A stretch of 64,000 nucleotides of DNA, from assembly GCA_018648865.1 (NCBI GenBank), contig JABGQH010000013.1, positions 62,001-126,000 on the forward strand. The letters are read 5' to 3'. The first letter of the stretch is position 1. The number at the start of each line of letters is the position of its first letter. Origin of the DNA: Candidatus Peregrinibacteria bacterium. GTDB lineage: Bacteria > Patescibacteriota > Gracilibacteria > Peribacterales > Peribacteraceae. The notes under the pieces are model-generated. The model ran no database searches and was not told the origin of the DNA. It worked only from the letters and a program-made list of their open reading frames with translations. Of this stretch, positions 33,967-40,750 are shown one piece after another. A program made the translations under genes and the position numbers.

Positions 33967-33986
33967 AAACTTATTGCCATAATGCT

Positions 33987-34196
33987 TTAATCTCTAGAAC
34001 CTGAAATTAAGAAAGTCAGTCCCGTTATTTCACCTCCTATCTTAGATCCTGTTTCACCTCCAGCTAATCTTTTACGTATATCCTCAGCAGTAGAAGAAAT
34101 TTTTTCGATCACCTCAGGAGGAATCGGAACATTTGATTTCACAACTCCATTTGAAAGATCTTCTAACCATTCATCTGTTGTTTGTTGTTTTTTCAT
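33987..34196 (-). CDS. hypothetical small protein in relic-flanked cassette
   Basis: 69 residues (MKKQQTTDEWLEDLSNGVVK...), with a Gly-rich region GGETGSKIGGEITGLTFLISG. No known family. It lies between relics C and D on the minus strand, as does the HicBA pair between B and C, and could be an orphan antitoxin or toxin. Confidence that it is expressed is moderate. Confidence 0.45.
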   Translation of the reverse strand: MKKQQTTDEWLEDLSNGVVKSNVPIPPEVIEKISSTAEDIRKRLAGGETGSKIGGEITGLTFLISGSRD

Positions 34197-34248
34197 GTTT
34201 ATTATTATAACATAAATATATAATTATATCAATCCATGGATTCTAATG

Positions 34249-34328
34249 GAGTTGGATTGAAGAATATATATATTGTTTACAATTAAATAAACTTTGTTTA
34301 CAATTGTGTTTACAATTAAATAAACTTT
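34249..34328 (+). repeat. relic D of the carbamoyltransferase 3' end with GTTTACAATT array copy 2
   Basis: GAGTTGGATTGA (34249-34260, encoding ELD-stop) is followed by the GTTTACAATT array with the same 21/12 spacing as at 33010. The ~80-base segment matches 32982-33063 closely and forms a direct repeat about 1.27 kb apart that encloses hicBA and the 69-residue gene. Confidence 0.8.
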
Positions 34329-34343
34329 ATATATAATTAGAAT

Positions 34344-35363
34344 ATAGATTTAAAAGGACAAATTCTTACAGAGGCGCTTGAATCAAAGAAAATTACCTCG
34401 AAAGATATTTCGGTTAAATTTGGTGTTAGTAGACAATACGCACAAAGAATTCTACAAGATTTGATAAAAAAAGGTTTACTAATTAAATTAGGATCAACTA
34501 GATCTGCCTCATATGTATTACCAAAATATGCTGGGAACATTGAGTGGAAATTTGACAGAAGATATTTAAATAAAAATCTAGCTGAACATGAGGTGCTTGA
34601 AGATATAGAAGGCAGGGCACAATTTAGACAGTCACTTTCTGAAAATGTAAGAAATATATTCGAATACACTTTTTCAGAAATGCTTAATAATGCAATTGAA
34701 CATTCTGAATCAGAAAACATACATGTAATTGTAGAAAAAAATGAAAATAATTTATTATTTCAGATTAACGATTTTGGAATTGGTGTTTTTAGAAACATTA
34801 TGAATGATAGAAAGTTAAAATCTGAGCTAGAGGCTGTTCAAGATCTACTTAAAGGCAAAACAACAACTCAACCGCAGGCACACTCAGGGGAAGGTATTTT
34901 CTTCACTTCAAAAATAGCTGATGCATTCAGTTTAGAAAGTTTTGGATATAAGCTCACAATAGAAAATAATATTGAAGATCTATTCTTCGAAGAGATAAAA
35001 CCATCAAAAAAAGGTACCAAGGTATCATTTGATATTGCATGCAATTCAGAAAGGCATCTAAACGATCTATTCGCAGAATATCAAACTAACCCAGAGGAAT
35101 ATGCATTTGATAAAACTGAGATTCAAATAAAGCTCTACACAATGGGAACTATTCATATCTCTCGCTCGCAAGCTCGACGCGTACTTACTGGTTTAGAAAA
35201 ATTTAAATCAATTACTCTTGATTTCGATAATGTGCCTAATGTCGGACAAGCCTTTGCAGATGAAATATTTAGAGTTTTTAAAAATAAGAATCCTGATATC
35301 CAAATAACTCCAATTAACATGAATAAAGCTGTAAAATTTATGATAGGGAGAGTTGGTAAATAG
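34344..35363 (+). CDS. HTH-GHKL ATPase-DUF4325 regulator, start codon unclear
   Basis: A predicted one-protein regulator. The frame opens at 34341 and encodes a winged-helix N-terminus (ILTEALESKKITSKDISVKF, GVSRQYAQRILQDLIKKGLL), then a GHKL ATPase domain with N-box FSEMLNNAIEHSESENIHV, G1 INDFGIGVFRNI and HSGEGIFFTSKIAD, then the C-terminal DUF4325 STAS-like domain (FDNVPNVGQAFADEIFRVF). No ATG/GTG/TTG lies before the HTH; TTG 34461 would remove it. Possible starts are ATA 34344 or ATT 34362. A TATAAT box at 34332-34337 and relic D lie immediately upstream, so the original start may have been lost. Confidence 0.75.
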   Translation: MDLKGQILTEALESKKITSKDISVKFGVSRQYAQRILQDLIKKGLLIKLGSTRSASYVLPKYAGNIEWKFDRRYLNKNLAEHEVLEDIEGRAQFRQSLSENVRNIFEYTFSEMLNNAIEHSESENIHVIVEKNENNLLFQINDFGIGVFRNIMNDRKLKSELEAVQDLLKGKTTTQPQAHSGEGIFFTSKIADAFSLESFGYKLTIENNIEDLFFEEIKPSKKGTKVSFDIACNSERHLNDLFAEYQTNPEEYAFDKTEIQIKLYTMGTIHISRSQARRVLTGLEKFKSITLDFDNVPNVGQAFADEIFRVFKNKNPDIQITPINMNKAVKFMIGRVGK

Positions 35364-35390
35364 CTGAATTGTCTAACATAGTTAAATTTC

Positions 35391-35430
35391 ACATGATATA
35401 CCCCATTCAACTTAAATGGGTATTGGTTCC
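35391..35430 (+). repeat. relic of the methyltransferase promoter and 5' end
   Basis: 33 of 40 bases match 36071-36110, which spans the -10 box, leader and first five codons of the methyltransferase. The shared core includes TTCAACTTAAATGG with the ATG, then GTTCC. The relic ATG (35416) opens a frame that soon ends. It lies 680 bp upstream of the live copy with one minus-strand gene between. Confidence 0.75.
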
Positions 35431-35608
35431 AATAAATTTTAATTATAACCTTTTGAGTCACTTTCTTCATTGACTAAATAAAATTGCAAATGTAAAATAT
35501 AATTACATCAAATTACTCCTAGTTGGTTTCTCTTTATGAGCTGTAATCTTCCAACTTGAACGAAATGATTCCAAAACTCTGATCCCCACTAGCTAGGGGA
35601 TGGGGGTT

Positions 35609-35998
35609 TTAACTACGCAGGAAACAAGAAACAAAATATAGTTTTCTATCTTTTTTTGGTCCTTTCTCTTCCCTTATATGAATAATAATTTCTTTATTAT
35701 CTGCATCTAGTCCTTTTATCTCGTAACAAACAAACCCATTTTTGATTGATTCTTTTAATACAGGCTCATGCTTCAAAATATCAATTGCTATGTCAAATAC
35801 TTTTAATCGTGATTTTCTATTCTTTCGCTCAGTTAAGGCTTCTGGGAGTTTATCTAAATAGATACGCTTTTTGTGTGCTTTGCAATAAACACTTTTTGTT
35901 GTTTTCAAAAACCTATTTAGATCTGATCTAAGTTTTGAAAGATTATTTTTTGAAACACTCTTGCTTGATACATACATATTTACTGATGGATAAGACAT
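35609..35998 (-). CDS. hypothetical protein, toxin-like
   Basis: 129 residues, basic N-terminal half with CKAHKKRIYLD, then KVFDIAIDILKHEPVLKESI and a C-terminal beta-rich part EIIIHIREEKGPKKDRKLYFVSCFL. The final His-Ile-Arg ... Lys ... Tyr-Phe-Val-Ser pattern resembles barnase/PBECR-type nuclease ends, but this is tentative. It lies alone between the relic and live 5' ends of the methyltransferase. A hairpin ATCCCC/GGGGAT (35582-35601) lies just past its stop. A short upstream start uncertainty does not change the call. Confidence 0.5.
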   Translation of the reverse strand: MSYPSVNMYVSSKSVSKNNLSKLRSDLNRFLKTTKSVYCKAHKKRIYLDKLPEALTERKNRKSRLKVFDIAIDILKHEPVLKESIKNGFVCYEIKGLDADNKEIIIHIREEKGPKKDRKLYFVSCFLRS

Positions 35999-36095
35999 TA
36001 TTAATACAATTAATTGATGTCGTCAAGAATCTAGTCTGCACTTTGTAGACTTTTTAGTTAATCTCTACATACTTGCTATACTCCTTTCAACTTAA

Positions 36096-37097
36096 ATGGA
36101 TTTTAGTTCCGCTATTCCATACTTGGCATGCCCCGAAACAGGTAGCCCTTTAAAACAAGGGGGAGAGAGTTTGGTAAACGAATATGGAACCAAGTACGAA
36201 ATAAAGGATGGAATCCCCCGCTTGCTAATAGAAACCAAAAGTGAGGAGGAAGAAAAGGTAAGACAGATGATGCAAAAGTTTTACGAGACTGTAACTTTCC
36301 CTGGGTATGACGGAATAGATAGCCCAAGTGTTTTGATGGATAAAGCACAGAAGAGCGGCTTTGGGAGGTGGCTAGATGAAGCCATTCCTCCTATGGCTTC
36401 TGTATTAGAAGTAGGTTGCGGTACTGGGCAGATGACAAACTTTTTGGGGTTAGTAAATAGTAGGAAAGTAATTGGAATGGACCAGAGTATTCCTTCCCTT
36501 TTACTTGGGGAAAAGTTTAAGGAGCAATTCGATTTAAAGAATGTATCTTTTGTTCAGGGGAATATATTTACATTGCCTGCAAAGAACAATTCGGTGGATG
36601 TACTTATTTGCTCTGGGGTCCTGCACCACACTCCAGATCCTTATAAAGGATTTACGGAACTACTAAAGAAGGTGAAAACAGGTGGATATATTGTGATTGG
36701 TTTGTATAACAGTTACGCACGCATGCCTCTGGGAGCTCGTAAATGCTTGTTTAAATGCACGGGGGGGACGATGCGAAGGATTGATGCCCATATGCGCAGG
36801 AAGGACGTAGATCAAAGTAAAAAGGAGATTTGGTTTAGTGATCAGTACAGGAATCCTCATGAAAGTTGGCACAGCGTAGATGAAGTACTTAAATGGTTTG
36901 AAAAGAACAATGTAGAGTTTGTAAGTGGAGTTCCAGATATTGGCGGAAGAATAGAAGGAGAAACTCCGCAGAACCAAAAATTGTTTGCAGATCATCCAAA
37001 AGGTAACAGTGCTCAACATATTTTAAAACAGATAGGTTGGGCATTTACTATAGGAAGAGAAGGAGGACTATTTGTTTTGGTTGGTAAGAAAAAATAA
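36096..37097 (+). CDS. SAM-dependent methyltransferase with N-terminal Trm112-like segment
   Basis: 333 residues. The N-terminus AIPYLACPETGSPLKQGGES is a Trm112/YcaR-like small domain with one remaining Cys. The class I methyltransferase core has VLEVGCGTGQMTNFLGLV (motif I, ~residue 103), KVIGMDQSIPSLLLG (motif II), FVQGNIFTLPAKNNSVDVLIC (post-I/motif IV) and GVLHHTPDPYKGF. The C-terminal end FTIGREGGLFVLVGKKK is duplicated downstream. A TATACT box at 36077-36082 lies 13 bases before ATG. The substrate is probably a sugar or lipid in the surface glycan. Confidence 0.82.
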   Translation: MDFSSAIPYLACPETGSPLKQGGESLVNEYGTKYEIKDGIPRLLIETKSEEEEKVRQMMQKFYETVTFPGYDGIDSPSVLMDKAQKSGFGRWLDEAIPPMASVLEVGCGTGQMTNFLGLVNSRKVIGMDQSIPSLLLGEKFKEQFDLKNVSFVQGNIFTLPAKNNSVDVLICSGVLHHTPDPYKGFTELLKKVKTGGYIVIGLYNSYARMPLGARKCLFKCTGGTMRRIDAHMRRKDVDQSKKEIWFSDQYRNPHESWHSVDEVLKWFEKNNVEFVSGVPDIGGRIEGETPQNQKLFADHPKGNSAQHILKQIGWAFTIGREGGLFVLVGKKK

Positions 37098-37112
37098 TAG
37101 AATATGGCTGGA

Positions 37113-37132
37113 CCTGCCTGCCGGCAGGCAGG
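37113..37132. repeat. perfect 20-bp palindrome, copy 1
   Basis: CCTGCCTGCCGGCAGGCAGG, identical to 62967-62986. It lies between the live methyltransferase stop and the 3'-end relic. Confidence 0.9.
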
Positions 37133-37134
37133 TG

Positions 37135-37188
37135 TTCACAATAGGAAGAGAGGGCGGTTTGTTTGTACTTACAGGGAGAAAGAAATAA
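37135..37188 (+). repeat. relic of the methyltransferase 3' end
   Basis: 18 codons read FTIGREGGLFVLTGRKK-stop, against FTIGREGGLFVLVGKKK-stop in the live gene at 37044-37097. Ten of the 17 sense codons differ synonymously and only two change the residue, so the relic derives from a diverged homologue under selection, not a recent copy. Confidence 0.85.
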
Positions 37189-37189
37189 T

Positions 37190-37215
37190 TTGACAATAAG
37201 AAGTATAAGTATATT
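37190..37215 (+). promoter_or_regulatory. putative promoter of the small-protein cluster
   Basis: TTGACA (37190-37195), 14 bases, TATATT (37210-37215). It immediately follows the relic stop codon and precedes the 37249 gene. Confidence 0.5.
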
Positions 37216-37248
37216 GTATCGCACTTAATTGACTTACCAAGCTTAGCA

Positions 37249-37596
37249 ATGGCAATAATGAGACCAGAAGAAACTGCAGAAAAAGATACTGAGCCAGATA
37301 TTACGGAAGAAGAAATAATGAATATAATGTTATGCGATAAGTTAAGCCCTGTAGAAGAACAACAAATTATTGAATCACTTAAAATAAGCACAGATCAAGC
37401 AGATGAAAATGTAATAATAAAATTATTAAGTGATGAATTAACCGATCAAGAAATAATTGTAGTTACAGAAATTATTGAAAAATCGCCAGCATGGCAGAGA
37501 GCAACAACTAGATTAGCAGGAGACAAAAAGGTAGGCACATTAAGAGATGGAGAAAGAATTCGATTCCAGTTTGCAGTATCTGGAGGAAGACCTTAA
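37249..37596 (+). CDS. small acidic protein, family member 1
   Basis: 115 residues, acidic and helical. Two repeats of the unit L.delt..e...i..ii..spaWq are seen: MLCDKLSPVEEQQIIESL and LLSDELTDQEIIVVTEIIEKSPAWQRAT. Related units occur in the next two genes. The unit recalls the N-terminal helices of anti-sigma factors (LsxeLsxeE...v...l..s..w), without their Cys/His zinc ligands; this is only a resemblance. Confidence 0.55.
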   Translation: MAIMRPEETAEKDTEPDITEEEIMNIMLCDKLSPVEEQQIIESLKISTDQADENVIIKLLSDELTDQEIIVVTEIIEKSPAWQRATTRLAGDKKVGTLRDGERIRFQFAVSGGRP

Positions 37597-37652
37597 TCCC
37601 TTGTAATTATTAAAAGTAATTTAATAAAAAATACTTATTACTAATCATTATT

Positions 37653-37902
37653 ATGTCAAACAATACAGTAGAACAACTAGTCGAATTAGAAACAAGGATA
37701 TTCATTACCGATTAAAGATAAAGACAGACTTAGGATGTTTTTCAAAGGCAGACTGACTCTTGCTAGAAGCAAAGGAATTATCCAAAAAATTACAGAATCG
37801 TCAGCTTGGCAAGCAGCAGCACATGAAATAATTGACGAAGTATTCAACGAAGAAGGTGGCAACATTAGAAGCGCAATGGAAGAATTGTTTAATATTGGTT
37901 AA
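37653..37902 (+). pseudogene. small protein family member 2, frameshifted
   Basis: ATG 37653 opens a 20-codon frame (MSNNTVEQLVELETRIFITD) that stops; the neighbouring frame then reads DKDRLRMFFKGRLTLARSKG, IIQKITESSAWQAAAHEII and ends at 37902. One base inserted or lost near 37690-37725 would join them into one protein of the family. Alternatively only the 55-residue ATG 37735 product is made. Confidence 0.55.
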
Positions 37903-37913
37903 TAACTATTTAT

Positions 37914-38183
37914 ATGTTCGATACTAATCAAAAACCAGTAGAAGAATCTGTAATCACAATAGATCCCGATAATGTGGATGAAGATATTCTAATAGCTTTT
38001 TGTAATGAGGATTTAAACCCAAAAGATACAAAGCTAGTTGCTTTTACAATTTCTAAATTTCCAAAATGGAGAGAGGATGCTGAAAGGATAATGTATGAAG
38101 AATTAGAATCCTCTGGAGAAATAGTAGTTACAGATATAGAAGCAGAGATCGATGAAAGATTAGAAGAGGTGCTTAATATGTAA
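37914..38183 (+). CDS. small acidic protein, family member 3
   Basis: 89 residues: DEDILIAFCNEDLNPKDTKL followed by VAFTISKFPKWREDAERIMYEEL, the same layout as in the two preceding genes (helix, turn, helix ending in aromatic W, then helix). It lies 12 bases after member 2. The three genes probably arose by tandem duplication and then diverged. Confidence 0.55.
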   Translation: MFDTNQKPVEESVITIDPDNVDEDILIAFCNEDLNPKDTKLVAFTISKFPKWREDAERIMYEELESSGEIVVTDIEAEIDERLEEVLNM

Positions 38184-38240
38184 TATATGACTGGTTCATT
38201 ATTTATTTTAGTGTCCCACTTGCGCTAAGCTATTTGCGAA

Positions 38241-39233
38241 ATGAAACTAAAGAATATTTCTATAAACCTTGGGCTACTAGTTATTACTACTATTCTATTT
38301 TTTGGAGGAATAGAGGTAGCTTTAAGGGTTACTGGTTTGCAAACGGTTAAACCTAATCCCCCTAAAATTTATCAAGTTAGTGAAGACGAAAGAATCAGTT
38401 ACGAACTAATACCAAATATAAGCAGGAAGGCATACAGACAAACAGTAACAACAAATAGTTTGGGGTTTCGCTCTGCAGAGCTAGAGGAGGAGAAAGAGAC
38501 AGTTGTAATACTTGGTGATTCAATTGCTTTTGGATACGGGGTAAAGGACAGCCAAACAATAGCTGCAAATTTGGCTGAGCAGATCCCAGAATACAACTGG
38601 TTAAATACTGCATCACCGGGGTATCACTTGGGAATGCAAACCGCCATTTATGAAACAAAGTTAAGGGAGCTAGACCCTGCAATGCTTATGCTTGTATTCC
38701 ATTACAACGACTTTGATACACAAACAGGCTGGCTAGATGATATGGGGATAATTAGGGCACCAGATTGGGTGCCAACAGAAACACAGTGCAACCCAGTAGA
38801 AGAAGGAATACTAAAATTAGTGCCCGCAAAATGTTGGCTAGACGTTAATAGTGCTTTTTATAAAGTGGTGAAAAAAGTGGTAAACATGCGAAATGCAGTA
38901 GAATCATTAGAAGATTCAAGAAATGAAGAAACACCAAAAGCAGATAGCATTACAGACGATCAAATTGAAATGTATTTATCTCAATTAGATAAATTAATAG
39001 CTGTTTTACCAGAAGGAATGCCACGAACATTCGTAATTTGGCCAGATAGATTCATGCACTCAGAAAGCAGGCCAATATTGATCTCTGAGGTTAAGAAAAG
39101 AGGGCTTAAGGTAATAGATCTATACGAAACATTTGGGAACAATGTAGAGGTACTGGGTTGGGACACAGTTCACCCAAGCGCAAAAGCTGTTAATGAGGCT
39201 GTGGACGTAATAGCTCCAAAATTAGAATTTTAA
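38241..39233 (+). CDS. membrane-anchored SGNH/GDSL hydrolase
   Basis: 330 residues. An N-terminal signal-anchor (residues ~8-28) is followed by a SGNH fold: block I VVILGDSIAFGYGVKD (nucleophile Ser near residue 92), the Gly/Asn region (NTASPGYHLGMQ and VFHYNDFDTQ) and block V DTVHPSAKAV with the catalytic Asp-His pair. Such enzymes add or remove O-acetyl groups on polysaccharides, which fits the neighbouring glycan genes. Confidence 0.85.
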   Translation: MKLKNISINLGLLVITTILFFGGIEVALRVTGLQTVKPNPPKIYQVSEDERISYELIPNISRKAYRQTVTTNSLGFRSAELEEEKETVVILGDSIAFGYGVKDSQTIAANLAEQIPEYNWLNTASPGYHLGMQTAIYETKLRELDPAMLMLVFHYNDFDTQTGWLDDMGIIRAPDWVPTETQCNPVEEGILKLVPAKCWLDVNSAFYKVVKKVVNMRNAVESLEDSRNEETPKADSITDDQIEMYLSQLDKLIAVLPEGMPRTFVIWPDRFMHSESRPILISEVKKRGLKVIDLYETFGNNVEVLGWDTVHPSAKAVNEAVDVIAPKLEF

Positions 39234-39245
39234 AGCAAACAATAA

Positions 39246-39273
39246 TTGACTAATTATGCTCTATCCGTAAAAT
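39246..39273 (+). promoter_or_regulatory. promoter of the 39341 gene
   Basis: TTGACT (39246-39251), 16-base spacer, TAAAAT (39268-39273), giving a leader of about 60 bases that holds a small GCGG/CCGC hairpin and an AAAGG ribosome-binding site. Confidence 0.6.
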
Positions 39274-39340
39274 GCCTCGGCGTTCTTTTAAATCGCGGGA
39301 AAACCGCTTGTATCAACCGTTTTTCGAAAGGTATTAGTTA

Positions 39341-39910
39341 ATGCGTATCCAAACTACGAAAGCTGTATGCTTAGGTAGAACTAGGCCAATGTCAGAAATG
39401 TTGCTTCTGTTCGCTAGAACTATTATGGCTTTTGCAAAAGATGAAACAGATGATGAAAAAATAAGATTTCTCAACATCGAGCATTTCTACAAAAATCTAC
39501 GCGGACTATCGGACAATCTTCCTGACCCACCAATCATTATCCACTGCTCTTGGGAAGGCATGGAGGATGCAACAGCCGATCTAAATGGAAAATATGTCAG
39601 ACGAGAAGGCGAATCTATCAAGCCTACACACAGTATTGAATCCCATATCGAGCATAGGGTACTTACCCTACTTTGTGCATTTGAAACAGGGCTACATGTT
39701 CGGCTTGAGTTGGACTACGGCGCGCACGGCGGACCAACTTGTACACTAACGATTGAGGATACCTCAGAAAATCCTGACGTAAAATCAATCATCAAGTCTG
39801 CAAATGAAATCCTTCAGGTCGGAGTCTGGACTTGCGTAGGCTCCGATCAAGGTGATCGCATGACTCCCAGTCAAATCGAAAAATGGTATTTCCCAGAAAG
39901 AAGAAACTAA
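39341..39910 (+). CDS. orphan protein with foreign-looking composition
   Basis: 189 residues, soluble, with a beta-rich centre (IIIHCSWEGMEDATADL, THSIESHIEHRVLTLLCAFE) and a DYGAHGGPTCTLTIEDTSEN segment. No family recognised. Unlike its neighbours it has GC-richer codons, a usable Shine-Dalgarno, its own promoter and two terminator hairpins. It lies in the glycan island but does not look like a glycan enzyme. Confidence 0.6.
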   Translation: MRIQTTKAVCLGRTRPMSEMLLLFARTIMAFAKDETDDEKIRFLNIEHFYKNLRGLSDNLPDPPIIIHCSWEGMEDATADLNGKYVRREGESIKPTHSIESHIEHRVLTLLCAFETGLHVRLELDYGAHGGPTCTLTIEDTSENPDVKSIIKSANEILQVGVWTCVGSDQGDRMTPSQIEKWYFPERRN

Positions 39911-39919
39911 AGAATAGCA

Positions 39920-39965
39920 AGCTGCCTCGGCAGCATACAGAGGGACTCACGAGTCCCTCTCTTTT
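39920..39965 (+). terminator. tandem hairpin terminator
   Basis: A first stem GCTGCC/GGCAGC (39920-39933) is followed by a 9-bp stem AGAGGGACT/AGTCCCTCT (39938-39959) and C plus a T-run. Confidence 0.85.
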
Positions 39966-40750
39966 TAAATATGCATTCCAAATAACGATCTAATACGTAC
40001 TACTTGGAGTTTAAAAATAACGAATAGATATTTACTACCACGCTTTATTAAAACTTTTAGGTTTGGAGCAGTTTTGGATTCCCCTGCTCTGCGAGACTCA
40101 CAAGTATATGGAATTTCTACTATTGAATACTTTAATAAGATGGATCTAAAAATAAGATCCATAAAATATTCACCATAATCACCACGTAATTTAATTCTGT
40201 TTAAAACATCTTTCCGCACGGCAATAAATCCACTGGTGTAGTCTCTAAAACTTCTAAACAGGAGTGTTCTTAAGCTTAAATTGAGTATAGAACTCAATAT
40301 AATTGCTGCCCTAGATTCACCTTGCGAATATTTCTTTTGCCCACCGCCAGAAACAAAACGTGATCCAACTGCAATATCGTATCCGTTTTTAACTTGATCA
40401 AGTAGATCTGGAATAACAGACGGAGGCATAGAAAAATCACAATCCATCCAAACAACTGTATCTCCATTTGCTAGTTTTACGCCGTCTTTTAGGCTTTTTG
40501 TAAGCCCTCTGTCTAACATACGTGTAAGTAAGCGGAGGTTTGGGACCTCACCAGAATCTATAATGCCCTGAACAATGCCAGACGTTCCATCTGGAGAATT
40601 ATCGTCTAAAACAATTATCTCGTGCGGATCTACTATTGAAATGTGAATATCTTTAATTAGATCTGCAATATTGCCAGCTTCGTTATAGGTTGGCAGCAGT
40701 ACACTTACGAGAGAAATACTATGAGGTTGCAATTTCTTTGATGACATCAC
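39965..40750 (-). CDS. GT2 glycosyltransferase, dolichyl-phosphate-mannose synthase-like
   Basis: 261 residues. SVLLPTYNEAGNIADLIKDI, the substrate-binding IIVLDDNSPDGT and the DxD-type VVWMDCDFSMPP motif are typical of polyprenyl-phosphate glycosyl transferases. QVVRIRSLFG at the end suggests a membrane-associated C-terminus. Its start overlaps the aminotransferase stop by 32 bases, so translation may be coupled. Probably transfers a sugar to a polyprenyl phosphate carrier. Confidence 0.88.
   Translation of the reverse strand: MMSSKKLQPHSISLVSVLLPTYNEAGNIADLIKDIHISIVDPHEIIVLDDNSPDGTSGIVQGIIDSGEVPNLRLLTRMLDRGLTKSLKDGVKLANGDTVVWMDCDFSMPPSVIPDLLDQVKNGYDIAVGSRFVSGGGQKKYSQGESRAAIILSSILNLSLRTLLFRSFRDYTSGFIAVRKDVLNRIKLRGDYGEYFMDLIFRSILLKYSIVEIPYTCESRRAGESKTAPNLKVLIKRGSKYLFVIFKLQVVRIRSLFGMHI

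Noticed and set aside
33007-34317. GTTTACAATT repeats as a CRISPR array
   Set aside because: Units are 10 bases, spacers are short and not unique, only three copies per cluster, and no cas genes are present.
34461-34463. TTG start of the DUF4325 regulator
   Set aside because: It would discard a clear winged-helix domain encoded in the same open frame upstream.
32966-37215. Integrated prophage or integrative element
   Set aside because: No integrase, transposase, capsid, replication or transfer gene is present, and the duplicated segments are gene ends of different genes.
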